Assembly: GCF_001293465.1 (NCBI RefSeq)
Contig: NZ_JSYZ01000011.1
Location: 203,288-267,287 of the forward strand
DNA from: Pseudomonas asplenii
Lineage (GTDB): Bacteria > Pseudomonadota > Gammaproteobacteria > Pseudomonadales > Pseudomonadaceae
DNA: 64,000 nt
Direction: 5' to 3'
Within the stretch, counting starts at the first letter, position 1, and every line of letters begins with the position of its first letter. A model generated the notes under the pieces. It had not been told where the DNA came from. It was given only the letters and a program-made list of their open reading frames with translations, and did not search any database. Positions 35,801 to 44,368 of the stretch are shown here, piece by piece. Position numbers and translations under genes: made by a program.

Positions 35801-38800
35801 GCGCGAGGATGCCCCGGGGGACAAACAGCTGGTGGCCTACATCGTTGGCCCGGCGTCGGCCGAGACGCTGCGCGAAGCCCTGCGCCGCCAGGTGCCGGAA
35901 CATATGATCCCCAGTGCCTGGGTGTCCCTGGCGAATCTGCCGCTGACGCGCAACGGCAAGCTCGACCGCCGTGCGTTGCCGGCGCCGGAGCGGGTGTCCG
36001 GCAGCGTCTACGTGGCGCCCCGGGATGCCGACGAGATCCAGTTGACCGACATCTGGGGCGAGGTGCTGCGCTGCGAACGGGTCGGGATGCAGGACAACTT
36101 CTTCGAACTGGGCGGTCATTCGCTGCTGGCCACGCGCCTGGTCTATGCGATCAACCGGCGCATGACCGCACAACTGTCCCTGAGCAGCCTGTTCAAGACC
36201 CCGACCCCGGGCGAGCTGATGGCCGCGATTCGCGCCAGCCGTGACGAGCAGATCCAGCGTGAACCGGCCTTCGCGGTGATCGAGCCGGACCTGGCCAACC
36301 GCCATGAGCCGTTCCCCCTGACCGATATCCAGCAGGCCTACTGGTTCGGCCGCGAATCCACGGTCAGCCTCGGTGGCGTCAGTGCCCACGGCTACGAGGA
36401 ACTGTGCATCCGCGATTTCGACATACCGCGCTTCGAGCGTGCGCTGAACCGGATGATCGAGCGTCACGACATGCTGCGCGCGGTTTTCCTCAGCGACGGC
36501 ACCCAGCAGGTGCTGGCCCAGGTGCCGAGCTATCGCATGCCGCAGCTCGATCTGCGCGGCCTGGACCGCGAAGCCGCGCAACAGGCCCTGGACCACAACC
36601 GCCAGCGCCTGTCCCACCAGGTGCTGGACGCCAGCCACTGGCCGCTGTTCGAGTTCAGCCTGACCCTGCTCGACGATGGCATCAGCCACCTGCACATCAG
36701 TCTCGATGCGTTGATCGTCGATGCCGCCAGCAGCCAGATCCTCGCCCGCGAACTGATGGGCTTCTACCTGGAACCGCAACGGACGTTGCCGGTGCCGGGC
36801 CTGAGTTTCCGCGACTACGTGCTGGCCGAACATCGGTTGCGCAGCGGCGTGCGCTACGAACGGGCCCTGGCCTACTGGCGCGAACGGGTCACCCGCCTGG
36901 CACCGGCGCCGGACCTGCCGCTGGTGTGTCAGCCGCAGAGCATTGCCGCACCGCACTTCACTCGGCGCGACCGGCAGTTGTCGGTCGAGCACTGGAGCCG
37001 GATCAAGGAACTGGCCAGACAATTCGGCGTGACCCCTTCAGTGGTGCTGCTCACGGCCTTCTGCGAAGTGCTTGCGCTGTGGAGCCGTCAGCCGCGCTTC
37101 ACCCTCAGCCTGCCGCTGTTCAACCGCCTGCCGCTGCACCCGGAGGTGGACTCGATCATCGGCGACTTCACCTCGCTGGTGCTGCTCGAAGTCGCCATCG
37201 ACGGCAACCTCGGCTTTACCGACAAGGCCCGGGCGATCCAGCAGCAACTGTGGCAGGACATCGACCATGCGGTGGTCAGCGGCGTGCGTGTGCTGCGCGA
37301 GCTGTCCCAGGCCCGTGGGGCCCAGCAGACGGCGATTCCCATCGTGTTCAACAGCACCCTGTCCGAGGCGGCCACCCAACAGGCCGAGTACAACCTTGCC
37401 GATGCGCTGCAGGCGCAGAACGTGCACAGCATCACCCAGACCCCCCAGGTGTGGATCGACCATACCCTGCTGGAGCTGGAAGGGCGCCTGCTGTTCAACT
37501 GGGACAGCATCGACGAGCTGTTCCCGCAAGGCCTGGTCGAAGCGATGTTCGTCGCCTACAACGGCATCCTCGACCGCTTGCTCGAACCCGCGGCCTGGGC
37601 CGCCAGCACGCCCGGGCTGCTGCCCCAGGCCGGCCTGCCGCCAGCGCCGGCGTATCCGCAGGCATCGCCGCTGATGCATGAGCTGTTCGAGCGCCAGGCG
37701 CAGGCGACGCCGGATGCCCCGGCGCTGATCGCGCCGGGCCGGCAACTGAGCTACGGGCAGTTGCGCCACGAGGCCCGTCGGCTCGGCGCCCACTTGCAGA
37801 CCCTGGGCGTGCGGCCCAACCAACTGGTCGCGGTGATGATGGAGCGCGGCTGGGAACAACTGGTGGCGACCCTGGCGATCCTGTATGCCGGCGGTGCCTA
37901 CCTGCCGCTCGATCCGACGCTGCCGGCACAACGGGTACGGCATATCCTGGAGCGCGCCGAAGCGCGCCTGCTGCTTGCGCAACCCGGCCTGCAGGCGGAC
38001 AGCGACTGGTCGTCGCGGGTGGAGATCATCACCCTGAGCGAAACCATGGACATGGGCGAGTCGGCGTTGCAGGCGGTCGAGCAGAACCCCGCAGACCTGG
38101 CCTACGTCATCTACACCTCCGGTTCGACCGGCGTGCCCAAGGGCGTGGTGATCGACCACCGCGGCGCAGTGAACACCCTGCTGGACATCAACCGGCGCTT
38201 CGCCGTCAGCCCGCAGGACCGGGTGCTGGCGATCTCGTCGCTGAGCTTCGACCTGTCGGTGTACGACTTCTTCGGCACCCTGGCGGTCGGTGCGGCAGTG
38301 GTGCTGCTCGAACCGCGCCTGGCCCTCGACCCGCAGCACTGGCGTGAGCTGATCGAGCGGCATCGCGTCAGCCTGTGGAACTCGGTGCCGGCGTTGTTCG
38401 GGCTGCTGCTGGAGTCCGTCGAGCAGCAGGGCGGCCAGTTGCCGACCTGCCTGCGCCTGGCGATGCTCTCCGGCGACTGGATCGCGCTGAACCTGCCGGA
38501 CCGGGCGCGGGCGCTGCAGCCGGCGATCGAAGTGATCAGCCTCGGCGGCGCGACCGAAGCCTCGATCTGGTCGATCTGCTACCCGATCGGCCAGGTCGAT
38601 CCCGACTGGCGCAGCATTCCCTACGGCAAGGCCCTGGACCAGCAGAGCTTCCATGTCCTCGACGAGGCGCTGCAACCGCGGCCGACCTGGGTGCCTGGCC
38701 AGCTGTATATCGGCGGCATCGGCCTGGCGAAGGGCTACTGGCGCGACGAGAAACAGAGCGCCGCGAGTTTCTTCGCCCACCCGGCGACCGGTGCCCGGCT

Positions 38801-40232
38801 GTATCGCACCGGCGACCTGGGCCGCCTGCTGCCGGACGGCAACATCGAATTCCTCGGGCGCGAAGACAACCAGGTCAAGGTCCAGGGCTACCGCATCGAG
38901 CTGGGCGAGATCGAAGCCGTGCTCAACCGTCACCCCGGCGTGCAGAGCGCGGTCGTACGGATTCTCGGCGAGCAACTGGGTGAAAAACGCCTGGCAGCCT
39001 ACGTGATCAAGAGCGATGCACAGTTGCAGTCCGCGGATTTTGCCCTGTATCTGGTGGACAAGCTGCCGGCCTACATGGTGCCGACGTCATTCACGTTTCT
39101 TGAAACCTGGCCACTCTCGACCAATGGCAAGGTCGACAAGAACCGCCTGCCGCAGCCGCAGGAGGAGGCGGACGCGGGACCCTTGCTGGTCGCTGACGGG
39201 CCCGAGGAACAACGCCTGGTGGAGATCGTCCGGCAACTGCTCAAGCGCGAGACGATTGCCGGCAACGCCAATCTGCTCAGCCTGGGCGCCACGTCCATCG
39301 ATATCGTGCGGATCAGCAACGCCCTGGCCGCCGAACTGCAGTTCCGTCCGCACCTGGCGCAACTGCTGGCTCAGCCGACCCTGGCCAACCTGCTGGAACT
39401 GTACCGTCGCCACCGGGCGACCCCGCTTCCGGCCGGCCGTGTGCCACAACCGCCAGCGCTGCAAGCGGAGGCGGTGATCGAGGACCCGCAACTGCGCCAG
39501 CAGTTCAAGGCCGACGAACGCGGGCGGCGACGTTTCGCCCGGCCGTTGCCGGCGGTGGCCCTGTCCCTGCCGGGCGAGGCCGGCTTCGCCCAGCGTTTCC
39601 GGGACTGTCGTTCGGTGCGTCGCTACGACCAGCGGCCTATTGCGACCCTGGCATTCGCCCACTGGCTGGCCGGTCTGTCGCGCGGGCAACTGGAGGGCGA
39701 GGTGAAATACCAGTTCCCCTCGGCCGGCGGTCTCTATCCGCTGCAGGCCTACCTGTACATCAAGCCGCAGCGGGTCGAAGGCGTGCCCGGTGGGGCCTTC
39801 TACTACGACCCGGTACGCCACCAGTTGCTGGCCATCGGCGAGCAATCCCGGCTCGACCCCGACACCTACGACTACTTCGTCAACCGCCCGGTCTATGAGA
39901 ACGCCGCGTTTTCGCTGTTCCTCATCGCCGACATGGCGGCGATCCGTCCGCTCTATGGCGAGCGCAGCCGGGACTTCTGCCATATCGAGGCCGGCGCCAT
40001 GACCCAACTGCTGACCATGACCGCCGCCAGTCACGGCCTGGGACTGTGCGGCATGGGCTCGATCGACGAACAGGCACTGCCGGCGCTGTTCGACCTGGGG
40101 CCGAGTCATCAGTTGATTTATTCGATGGTGGGCGGCCTGCGGGCCGAAGGCGAGCAGCGCAGCGTCGAGGTGGAGGCGTTCAACCGCACGCACACGGATG
40201 ACGACAGCGACATGGAGGAAATTGAGCTATGA
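29820..40232 (+). CDS. NRPS2: C-A-T-C-A-T-Cy-A-T-Ox synthetase with thiazole-forming module
   Basis: A 3470-residue synthetase. Module 4: C4 (HHIICDG at 165-171), A4, T4 (Ser1046). Module 5: C5 (HHIVSDG, from 1227), A5, T5 (Ser2101). Module 6: a heterocyclisation domain with the DxxxxD motif DALIVDAASS (Asp2296 and Asp2301) in place of HHxxxDG, then A6, T6 (LGATS, Ser3159) and a C-terminal SagB/McbC-type flavin oxidase (from about 3200; FRDCRSVRRYDQRPI near 3259). Codes: A4 DVADVGAIDK (close to Arg codes known from Pseudomonas); A5 DVQFVAQVVK (Pro-like); A6 DLYNMSLIWK (Cys). It should add Arg-like, Pro-like and Cys residues, cyclise Cys to thiazoline and oxidise it to thiazole. GGAAG precedes the ATG at 29820. 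The stop overlaps the NRPS3 start as ATGA. Confidence 0.93.
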   Translation: MFDKTSLRDMTPAQFAALHKRSKITPAERGDTAPRASFAQRRLWFLAQLAGGGDAYHVPFGLRLHGALDRSALKQALDRLVARHEALRTTFAAEGDEVVQLIAAADCGFSWQVHDLAAQPEPEPQVALLADEEAGAAFDLHKGPLFRGCLLILGEQEHVLLLTLHHIICDGWSMAVLTRELGELYEAFRQGLDDPLPAPSLQYADYAQWQHGWLAEQSQAGHHDYWRDTLGGAPALLELPGDRPRPAQQCYEGGFEPLLLDETLSQQLKALSLRHGTTLFMTLLAAWAVVLARLSGQDDILIGTPVANRNRRETEGLIGFFVNTLVLRLSLAGAPTTAQLLEQARAVALGAQEHQELPFEQVVERLNPPRSQAYSPLFQVMFAWENTEPGTLRLGGLDSQPLRSRHQAAKFDLTLVLAEQDGRIGGGLEYATALFDAATVARFAGHLRQVLEGMVAQPLQPVTALPLLSAVERDRLVRDWNGREQAFDARRCLHELFEAQASRDPQAIAVRCGDDSLTYGELNTRANRLAHELRALGVGPDDRVGLCLERTLDMPLAVLAVLKAGGAYVPLDPGYPPARLRHMLVDSAPSVLLSHGPARPALLAALEGLPEQPLLLDLQQDAQRWASHPPQDLAPQASGLTPRHLAYVIYTSGSTGQPKGVMVEHRGLLALSAAWEQLYALRPGLRHLQMAGFSFDVFSADLIRALCFGGELVLCPRQTLMDPPALYRLLRDARIDFADFVPAVLNPLLAWAEESGHELAFLDTVVCGSDTWSAHSARQLRQRCGEAVRIVHAYGVTEASIDSTCFELPARPAADAGLPIGRPLANTRIYLLDALGTPVPTGVAGELHIGGVGVARGYLNQPQLTAERFIDNPFVAGDRLYRTGDLARYRADDQLEFLGRNDSQAKLRGLRLELGEIEARLLDVAGVRDGVVLLRNDAEQPRLVAYYVESEAGSTSPGALREQLALSLPDYMLPAAFVRLDSLPLTANGKLDRGALPAPDAAAFDPRHYVAPQGELETGLARIWSEVLGIERVGRDDSFFALGGHSLLVMQVIARIRRQLEREVAASALFASPQLKQFARSLESAREAVRAPITRIERGVAQTLSFAQQRLWFLAQMEGGSAAYHMPLNLKLRGPLQVPALERSLNQLVARHEALRTRFISVEGEPWQVIAAPGQGLKLERLEATADLDGLVEAEGARAFDLEQGPLIRAGLVRLAEDQHLLLLTLHHIVSDGWSMGVLTRELSQLYAAALEDRDDPLPPLPLQYVDYSAWQRQWLTAEVLERQGRYWRETLAEAPVLLELPLDHKRPAVQDYRGGVVPLVLDEALTRRLKDLSRRQGTTLFMTLLAGWALVLSRLSAQADVVIGVPSANRPSSELEALIGFFVNTLALRLKVTGNPSVSQWLQHTRQVALQAQEHQDLPFEQVVELLNPPRSLAYSPLFQVLFAWEQGQQGELALPGLAVEPLASRQHVAKFDLQLALSERDGQIVGGLEYASGLFEATTVAGFGEYLRRVLMQMAADSEQPVASLDLLTPGQRRQLLDEWSRSHTDRVPQGGFLARFEAQAQRTPQAEALVHAEQRYSYTELNAAANRLAHFLRGQGVGPEDRVGLSLERSPQMVIGLLAILKAGAAYVPFDPAYPAERLAYMFADAAPSLLLTHSSLRETLPARASERPLYCLDSDQSRWAGQSTDNPGVAIGPDNLAYVLYTSGSSGRPKGVAHTHRALDNLIDWQLLDAAGPAPAPRRVLQFASLNFDVSFQEVFSTLCQGGCLVLMDEAGRKDLATLRPTLVASGVQRAFLPFAVLQQVAGLSDDDTPGPTGGCDLVTAGEALRVNDELRRFVQGLGGAYLYNQYGPTETHVVSQFSLACAEAADWPEAPPIGRPINNARLYVLDEALNPVPPGVVGELYIAGACLARGYLNQPELTAERFLPDPFSREPGARMYRSGDQVRWLADGNLQYLGRIDQQVKLRGFRVELGEIDSLLQQQPGVLEAAVLLREDAPGDKQLVAYIVGPASAETLREALRRQVPEHMIPSAWVSLANLPLTRNGKLDRRALPAPERVSGSVYVAPRDADEIQLTDIWGEVLRCERVGMQDNFFELGGHSLLATRLVYAINRRMTAQLSLSSLFKTPTPGELMAAIRASRDEQIQREPAFAVIEPDLANRHEPFPLTDIQQAYWFGRESTVSLGGVSAHGYEELCIRDFDIPRFERALNRMIERHDMLRAVFLSDGTQQVLAQVPSYRMPQLDLRGLDREAAQQALDHNRQRLSHQVLDASHWPLFEFSLTLLDDGISHLHISLDALIVDAASSQILARELMGFYLEPQRTLPVPGLSFRDYVLAEHRLRSGVRYERALAYWRERVTRLAPAPDLPLVCQPQSIAAPHFTRRDRQLSVEHWSRIKELARQFGVTPSVVLLTAFCEVLALWSRQPRFTLSLPLFNRLPLHPEVDSIIGDFTSLVLLEVAIDGNLGFTDKARAIQQQLWQDIDHAVVSGVRVLRELSQARGAQQTAIPIVFNSTLSEAATQQAEYNLADALQAQNVHSITQTPQVWIDHTLLELEGRLLFNWDSIDELFPQGLVEAMFVAYNGILDRLLEPAAWAASTPGLLPQAGLPPAPAYPQASPLMHELFERQAQATPDAPALIAPGRQLSYGQLRHEARRLGAHLQTLGVRPNQLVAVMMERGWEQLVATLAILYAGGAYLPLDPTLPAQRVRHILERAEARLLLAQPGLQADSDWSSRVEIITLSETMDMGESALQAVEQNPADLAYVIYTSGSTGVPKGVVIDHRGAVNTLLDINRRFAVSPQDRVLAISSLSFDLSVYDFFGTLAVGAAVVLLEPRLALDPQHWRELIERHRVSLWNSVPALFGLLLESVEQQGGQLPTCLRLAMLSGDWIALNLPDRARALQPAIEVISLGGATEASIWSICYPIGQVDPDWRSIPYGKALDQQSFHVLDEALQPRPTWVPGQLYIGGIGLAKGYWRDEKQSAASFFAHPATGARLYRTGDLGRLLPDGNIEFLGREDNQVKVQGYRIELGEIEAVLNRHPGVQSAVVRILGEQLGEKRLAAYVIKSDAQLQSADFALYLVDKLPAYMVPTSFTFLETWPLSTNGKVDKNRLPQPQEEADAGPLLVADGPEEQRLVEIVRQLLKRETIAGNANLLSLGATSIDIVRISNALAAELQFRPHLAQLLAQPTLANLLELYRRHRATPLPAGRVPQPPALQAEAVIEDPQLRQQFKADERGRRRFARPLPAVALSLPGEAGFAQRFRDCRSVRRYDQRPIATLAFAHWLAGLSRGQLEGEVKYQFPSAGGLYPLQAYLYIKPQRVEGVPGGAFYYDPVRHQLLAIGEQSRLDPDTYDYFVNRPVYENAAFSLFLIADMAAIRPLYGERSRDFCHIEAGAMTQLLTMTAASHGLGLCGMGSIDEQALPALFDLGPSHQLIYSMVGGLRAEGEQRSVEVEAFNRTHTDDDSDMEEIEL

Positions 40233-43200
40233 ATGCCGAACAGTTGCTGGCCTTTTTCGACCGTCACGGTGTGGTGCTGGAAGCCGATGGCGACAAATTG
40301 CGTTGCAAGGCACCCAAGGGTTTTCTCACCGAAGACCTGCTGCAGGCACTCAAGCGGCACAAGCAGGCATTGCTCGGCCGGTTGACGGTCAATGACGGCC
40401 TGCGCCCGCGCGCAGTCGGCACGGCACCGTTGCCGCTGTCGTTCTCCCAGCGGCAGTTGTGGTTTCTCGACCAGTTGGAGCCGGGCAATCCGTTCTACAA
40501 CATCCCCAATGCCCTGGTGCTCAAGGGGCGCCTGAACGTCAGCGTGCTGGAGCGGGCACTGAACGAACTGGTACGCCGCCACGAAGTCCTGCGCACGACC
40601 TTCGACGATCACGACGGCGAGCCGTGCCAGGTGATTCACGAGTACCGTCCGCTGGCACTGGCGGTCACCGACCTGAGCCAGCTGCCGGCCGCCGAACGCG
40701 AGTCGCTGGCACAGGCACGGGTGGCCGAGGAAGCCCGGGCTGCGTTCGACCTGGCCAATGGCCCGCTGTTGCGCACCTCGTTGCTGCGCCTGGCGGACGA
40801 CGAACACCTGTGGCTGTACAACGTGCACCACATCATCGCCGATGGCTGGTCGATGGGCATCGTCCTGCGTGAAGTGGTGACCCTCTATGGTGACTACCTC
40901 AGGGGCCAGCCATCGAGCCTGGCGGCGCTGCCGGTGCAGTACGCCGACTATGCCTGCTGGCAACAGCAGCGGCTGGGCGGCGCGGCCCTGCAGGAGCAGC
41001 TCGACTACTGGCGCCGGACGCTGGCCGACGCACCACCGTTGTTGACGCTGCCCACCGATCGGCCACGGCCACGGGTGCAGCGTTATGCCGGTGCCACCGT
41101 CACCAGCTGTCTCGACAGCCGTACCCTGCGGGAACTGCAGGACCTCGCGCGGCAGACCCAGGGTTCGCTGTTCAACGTGTTGCTGGCGGCACTGGCGGTG
41201 CTGCTGTGGCGCCACAGCGGCCAGCAGGACGTGTGCATCGGTACCCCATTCGCCAACCGCGGGCAGGCCGAGATCGAGCCGCTGATCGGCCATTTCGTCA
41301 ATACCCTGGTGATCCGCAACCGCTTGCAACCGCAATGGACCTTCGCCGAGCTGCTGCGCGAAGTTCGCGCCCGCATGCTGGAAGTCCACGCCCACCAGGA
41401 CGTGCCGTTCGAGCGGGTGGTGGAGGCGGTCAATCCCGAGCGCGATACGTCCTATTCGCCGCTGTTCCAGGTGATGCTGGTGTTGCAGAACACCCCCGGC
41501 GCGGCCGTGGACATGCCCGGGCTGAGCCTGGCGTCCTACGGTACCAGCAGTGCCACCGCCAAGTTCGACCTGGCCTTCGAGCTGGTGGAACAGACCCAGG
41601 GCCTGCAACTGGTGGTCGAATACAACACCGACCTGTTCGATGCGGGCACCGTGGAGCGGCTGAGCGGCCACTACCGGCAACTGCTCGAACAGGTCGCCGC
41701 GGACGCCAAGCAGCCGATCGGTACCTTGCACCTGTTGACCGGGGCCGAGCGCGAGCAGATCGTCGTCGACTGGAACCGCAGTGCGCCGCTGGCCCGGGAG
41801 CCGGGCTGCGTGCAACAGCTGATCGAGGCGCGGGCGGCGGCGGCAGCGGACGATTGCGCCGTGGTGTTCGAGGGCGAATCACTGAGCTACGCCGAACTCA
41901 ACCGTCGCGCCAATCGCCTGGCCCATCACCTGCGCAGCCTTGGTGTCGGCCCGGACGTGCGGGTGGCGGTGTGCCTGGAGCGCTCGCTGGAACTGCCGGT
42001 GGCGATCCTCGCAGTGCTCAAGGCCGGCGGCGCCTACGTGCCGCTGGACCCGACCTATCCGGTCGGGCGCCTGGGCCATATGCTGGCCGACAGCGGACCC
42101 CGTGTCGCCCTGGTCCATAGGGCGACCCGCCCGTTGCTGCGCGAGGCCCAGGGCATGGCGCACCACGAGGTGCCGGTGCTGGATCTCGACACGGACGCGG
42201 GGCAATGGGCTGGGCAGGCGGTGGACAATCCCGATCCGCAGGTCATCGGCCTGACCCCCGAGCACCTGGCCTATGTGATCTATACCTCCGGCACCACCGG
42301 GTTGCCCAAGGGCGCAATGGTTGCCCATCGCGGGCTGAGCAACCTGTTGCTGTGGTGCCAGCAGGTCTGTGGCGACGGCCGGCAGGCGAGCATGCTGCAG
42401 AAGATTCCGTTCGGCTTCGACGCCTCGGCCTGGGAACTGCTCTGGCCCCTGGCCATGGGCGGACGCCTGGTGCTGGCCCGGCCTGGTGGCCATCTGGAAC
42501 CGGACTATCTGGTCCGCACCGTACGCGAGCAGCGGGTGTCCGCGCTGGTCTTCGTACCGGCCATGCTGCAACTGTTCCTCGACGTCGACGAGCTGGGGCA
42601 GTGCCGGGACCTGCGCAACGTCTTCTGCGGTGGCGGCGAACTGACTCCGGCGATTGCCCGGCGCTTCCGGCAGGTATTGCCCGCTGCGCGCCTGCACAAC
42701 GTCTACGGCCCCACCGAAACCACGGTGATCAACAGCATCTGGACCCTGCAGCCCGGTGCCGACGTGCCAGAGCGACAGTTGCCGATCGGCCGGCCGATTG
42801 CCGGCAACCGCCTGTATGTGCTCGACGAGCATGATGCGCCGGTGCCGGTCGGCGTCAGCGGCCACCTGCATATCGGTGGTGTCGGCGTGGCCCGTGGCTA
42901 CCTGGGCCTGGCGGCGCTGACGGCCGAGCGTTTCATCGACAGCCCGTTCGTGCCCGGTGAGCGTTTGTACCGCAGCGGCGACCTGGCGCGCTACCGCGCC
43001 GACGGCCAGCTGGAGTTCCTTGGCCGCAACGACTTCCAGGTCAAGCTGCGCGGCGTGCGGGTGGAACTTGGCGAGATCGAGGCGCGCCTGGAGGCCTTCG
43101 CCGGCGTGCGCCGCGCCGTGGTGCTGATGGTCGGCGACGGCGCACAGCACCAGCGCCTGGTGGCCTGCTGCAGCTTCATGGCGCAGGCCCGGCCCGAGGA

Positions 43201-44368
43201 GACAGCGGTGCACGAGCATCTGGCGCTGACCGTGCCGGCGCAGGTCCTGCCCAGCGCCTACCTGTGGCTGGAAGAACTGCCGCTGACCGCCAACGGCAAG
43301 ATCGACCGCGACGCGTTGCGGGTCATGGCCGACCAGGACCTGGCCAACCGCCAGGTCAACCTGTCGAGCCCGCGCGACCACATCGAACTGGCGCTCTACC
43401 AGATCTGGAAAGGCCTGCTGCTGGCGCCGCAGATCGGTATTCGCGACAACTTCTTCAATGTCGGCGGCACCTCGATCGCCGCGATCAAGATGGCCCATCA
43501 GGTCCGCGAGGTGTTCGGCATCGAGCTGCCGATCCGCGTGGTGATCGGCCATCCGACCATCGAGGCCCTGGGCGGCTGGATCCGCTCGGGAGCGGGGCCG
43601 GCCGCGGCGCAAGGCAACCTGATCGAGTTCCGGCCGGGTGCCGGCCAGCGCAATGTGGTGTGCATTCATCCGGCGGGGGGCACGGCGTTCTGCTACCTGT
43701 CGCTGGCCAAGGTCCTCGACGAATCGGTCGGGGTGTATGGCGTGCAGTCGCCGGGGATCAACCCGGGCGAGCCCACGGAGCCTACGGTCGAAGCGATGGC
43801 CATAGCCTATCTGCGACTGATCGAACCGATGCTGGCCCAGCCGCTGATTCTCACCGGGCTGTCGTTCGGTGGGCTGGTGGCCTATGAGATGGCCCGGCGC
43901 CTGACCGAAGCGGGGTACCGCCAGGTCACCGTGGTGCTGCTCGATACCCAGGGCTCGGACAACGCCGCCTACCGCCAGCAGATGGCACCGGTGGACATGG
44001 CCGAGTTCCGCGACAAGCTGGTGCGTTTCAACGGCATGTATCCGGGCATCGACGATGCCCAGGTCGAACGTTACTTCCATATCTACAACCACAACCGCAT
44101 GGCCGTGGCCGACTACGTCTGTGCCCCCAGGGCCGGGCGGGTGGTGCTGATCCAGGCCCGCGAGGGCTTCAGTCGTGCACAACTGCGTGGCCTGCGCGGT
44201 TTCTGGCGGCGTCGCGCCGGGGACGGTTACCTCGCCCGGCTGGTCAATGGCGGCCACTGGGACATGCTCGAGACCGTCGAGCTGCGCCGCGTCGCCAGGG
44301 CCCTGGAACAGGAACTGCGGCGCTTCGATGTTGCCGCGCCCGCCGATTCCTTGCCGCAGGAGGCGTAA
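40229..44368 (+). CDS. NRPS3: TubC docking domain-C-A-T-TE terminal module
   Basis: A 1379-residue single-module synthetase. Residues 1-52 (MNAEQLLAFFDRHGVVLEAD onward) are a TubC-type N-terminal docking domain, expected to receive the chain from the end of NRPS2. Next come C7 (HHIIADG from 200), A7, T7 (GGTS, Ser1082) and an integrated type I thioesterase with GLSFGG (Ser1212), Asp1239 and His1343 (GGHWDM). The A7 code reads DAWFFGVVIK, closest to Leu codes (about 7 of 10), so a hydrophobic residue is a tentative guess. A TE here means chain release after the seventh residue. It is translationally coupled to NRPS2 (ATGA) and to NRPS4 (TAATG). Confidence 0.93.
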   Translation: MNAEQLLAFFDRHGVVLEADGDKLRCKAPKGFLTEDLLQALKRHKQALLGRLTVNDGLRPRAVGTAPLPLSFSQRQLWFLDQLEPGNPFYNIPNALVLKGRLNVSVLERALNELVRRHEVLRTTFDDHDGEPCQVIHEYRPLALAVTDLSQLPAAERESLAQARVAEEARAAFDLANGPLLRTSLLRLADDEHLWLYNVHHIIADGWSMGIVLREVVTLYGDYLRGQPSSLAALPVQYADYACWQQQRLGGAALQEQLDYWRRTLADAPPLLTLPTDRPRPRVQRYAGATVTSCLDSRTLRELQDLARQTQGSLFNVLLAALAVLLWRHSGQQDVCIGTPFANRGQAEIEPLIGHFVNTLVIRNRLQPQWTFAELLREVRARMLEVHAHQDVPFERVVEAVNPERDTSYSPLFQVMLVLQNTPGAAVDMPGLSLASYGTSSATAKFDLAFELVEQTQGLQLVVEYNTDLFDAGTVERLSGHYRQLLEQVAADAKQPIGTLHLLTGAEREQIVVDWNRSAPLAREPGCVQQLIEARAAAAADDCAVVFEGESLSYAELNRRANRLAHHLRSLGVGPDVRVAVCLERSLELPVAILAVLKAGGAYVPLDPTYPVGRLGHMLADSGPRVALVHRATRPLLREAQGMAHHEVPVLDLDTDAGQWAGQAVDNPDPQVIGLTPEHLAYVIYTSGTTGLPKGAMVAHRGLSNLLLWCQQVCGDGRQASMLQKIPFGFDASAWELLWPLAMGGRLVLARPGGHLEPDYLVRTVREQRVSALVFVPAMLQLFLDVDELGQCRDLRNVFCGGGELTPAIARRFRQVLPAARLHNVYGPTETTVINSIWTLQPGADVPERQLPIGRPIAGNRLYVLDEHDAPVPVGVSGHLHIGGVGVARGYLGLAALTAERFIDSPFVPGERLYRSGDLARYRADGQLEFLGRNDFQVKLRGVRVELGEIEARLEAFAGVRRAVVLMVGDGAQHQRLVACCSFMAQARPEETAVHEHLALTVPAQVLPSAYLWLEELPLTANGKIDRDALRVMADQDLANRQVNLSSPRDHIELALYQIWKGLLLAPQIGIRDNFFNVGGTSIAAIKMAHQVREVFGIELPIRVVIGHPTIEALGGWIRSGAGPAAAQGNLIEFRPGAGQRNVVCIHPAGGTAFCYLSLAKVLDESVGVYGVQSPGINPGEPTEPTVEAMAIAYLRLIEPMLAQPLILTGLSFGGLVAYEMARRLTEAGYRQVTVVLLDTQGSDNAAYRQQMAPVDMAEFRDKLVRFNGMYPGIDDAQVERYFHIYNHNRMAVADYVCAPRAGRVVLIQAREGFSRAQLRGLRGFWRRRAGDGYLARLVNGGHWDMLETVELRRVARALEQELRRFDVAAPADSLPQEA

